DNA of 24,394 nucleotides. It comes from JBGTIS01 sp041745535. Its GTDB lineage: Bacteria > Bacteroidota > Bacteroidia > Cytophagales > Cyclobacteriaceae. Shown here piece by piece: positions 23,820 through 24,394 of this stretch. The stretch's first letter is position 1; each line of letters starts with the position of its first letter. Made by a program: the position numbers and the translations under genes. The notes under the pieces were generated by a model. That model made no database searches. It worked only from the letters and a program-made list of their open reading frames with translations, and was not told where the DNA came from. The stretch lies in the NCBI GenBank assembly GCA_041745535.1, contig JBGTIS010000258.1, forward strand, positions 1 through 24,394, in the 5' to 3' direction.

Positions 23820-23978
23820 ATGAAAAACATTAAAAGGAAATTTTTTGACCTTTTGGTAAAGTTAAACAAAGCTTTACTGCCAAAGGTATACAAACTTGAT
23901 TTGAATAATCTTTCAAAAATGGATAAAGCGCTAATTGGATACAAATACTGGGTTACAAAAAATGCCCTGAAAGATTAG
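23820..23978 (+). CDS. Small basic conserved protein (52 residues)
   Basis: An ATG at 23820 opens a 52-codon ORF. The product begins MKNIKRKFFDLLVKLNKALL, continues through KVYKLDLNNLSKMDKALIG and ends YKYWVTKNALKD. It is strongly basic at the N-terminus and has a WVTKNAL end. This resembles a family of ~50-residue proteins of Bacteroidota that databases often label 'SsrA-binding protein', a name that does not fit the 150-residue SmpB. That memory is not checked here. It lies 57 nt after hisB on the same strand and 4 nt from the convergent outer-membrane gene. It may be cotranscribed with the his genes. The function is unknown. Confidence 0.7.
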   Translation: MKNIKRKFFDLLVKLNKALLPKVYKLDLNNLSKMDKALIGYKYWVTKNALKD

Positions 23979-23982
23979 GGTA

Positions 23983-24394
23983 TTATTTACCAAAAGCTTC
24001 TCTTTCGTAGTCGAGGCTGGTAGAATACACCGGGAAAGATACCCTGAAAAGCATATAAAATCCTCTGCCACTGATGCCTGGGCGGTAGCCAGTTTCCAGG
24101 TTATAGGCCCAGCCTAGTTCCCGATTGAACTTCCCGTCTATTCCTGCGCGTACGCCAAGCAAACTCGTTTTTACTGGATCAGTAGAAAAAATCCGTTGCT
24201 GATAAGCATCGTTCGCGTCTTTGTACTGTATGTTATCAATTGTATTAAAAGGCGCTAACAGTATGTCTAAGTAAGTGGTAAAAATCAGGTCATCCGATAG
24301 TACCCCATATCCTTTGTCGGGTTTGATAGCCAGATTTTTTATCCACGTCATAGAACCTCCTGTAAAAAAGCCTCTTACCCGCATATTGCCGTAT
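23983..24394 (-). CDS. Probable outer-membrane beta-barrel protein (5' end cut by window)
   Basis: The frame stays open to the right edge, so only the C-terminal ~136 residues are present; an internal Met at 24384 is not necessarily the start. The sequence alternates polar and hydrophobic residues with many aromatics and glycines, as in beta-barrel strands: MRVRGFFTGGSMTWIKNLAI, DLIFTTYLDILLAPFNTID, SLLGVRAGIDGKFNRELGWA, YNLETGYRPGI and GFYMLFRVSFPVY. It ends LDYEREAFGK. It resembles the barrel proteins with GVRAG...GYRPG strands common in Bacteroidota, but no named family can be given. It is convergent with the 52-residue protein, with only four bases between the stop codons. Confidence 0.65.
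   Translation of the reverse strand, partial: YGNMRVRGFFTGGSMTWIKNLAIKPDKGYGVLSDDLIFTTYLDILLAPFNTIDNIQYKDANDAYQQRIFSTDPVKTSLLGVRAGIDGKFNRELGWAYNLETGYRPGISGRGFYMLFRVSFPVYSTSLDYEREAFGK

Overview
The window looks like a chromosomal segment from a member of the Bacteroidota, most likely of the Cytophagales or a close relative. This rests on several things seen together. There is a secreted TPR-CHAT protein and a bacterial GGGP-synthase-type prenyltransferase. The histidine genes run in the order hisGDCB with a fused HisB. Clear Shine-Dalgarno sites are nearly absent before starts, several genes begin with TTG or GTG, and promoter-like TAnnTTTGC elements occur. A 52-residue basic protein resembles a small family I associate with this phylum. 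The assignment is an inference; there is no rRNA or other definitive marker. I see no tRNA, rRNA, CRISPR array, transposase, integrase or phage structural gene, so this reads as ordinary chromosome rather than an island.

Layout. Bases 1-7.5 kb hold envelope and signalling genes: a membrane-anchored pentapeptide-repeat protein cut by the window edge, a convergent exported TPR-CHAT putative protease, a secreted protein with a glycine-zipper segment, a six-Asp-box lipoprotein, and an orphan sigma-54-type response regulator. Bases 7.5-14 kb hold a KefB-like cation/proton antiporter with RCK domains, a DUF2797 protein that has lost almost all its cysteines, and a STAS-like protein. They also hold a leftward operon of a holin-superfamily III-like membrane protein, a small membrane protein and a GGGP-synthase-type enzyme, then a Na/Pi-cotransporter family protein. 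Bases 14.1-17.8 kb are a rightward operon of a methylthioribose-kinase-like phosphotransferase, truA and an ABC exporter, closed by a bidirectional terminator with a perfect 17-bp stem. A leftward aminopeptidase P follows.

Bases 19.2-23.8 kb hold the histidine operon hisG-hisD-hisC-hisB. The genes are tightly coupled: 4-nt overlap, 28-nt gap, 4-nt gap. HisG makes the first committed step, HisB catalyses dehydration and the phosphatase step, HisC the transamination and HisD the final oxidations. The hisH, hisA, hisF and hisI genes do not follow, so the middle steps must be encoded elsewhere. Between a good promoter match and hisG lies a 20-codon ORF with four His codons, three of them in the last seven residues, followed at once by a small hairpin. 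This is a candidate histidine leader peptide. The operon ends next to a conserved-looking 52-residue basic protein and a convergent outer-membrane protein that runs off the window.

The most interesting items are the candidate his leader, the cut-short his operon with its small downstream gene, the cysteine-depleted DUF2797 protein, the GAFTDA-bearing orphan regulator and the exported CHAT protein. I did not find a clearly new multi-gene defence or toxin system.
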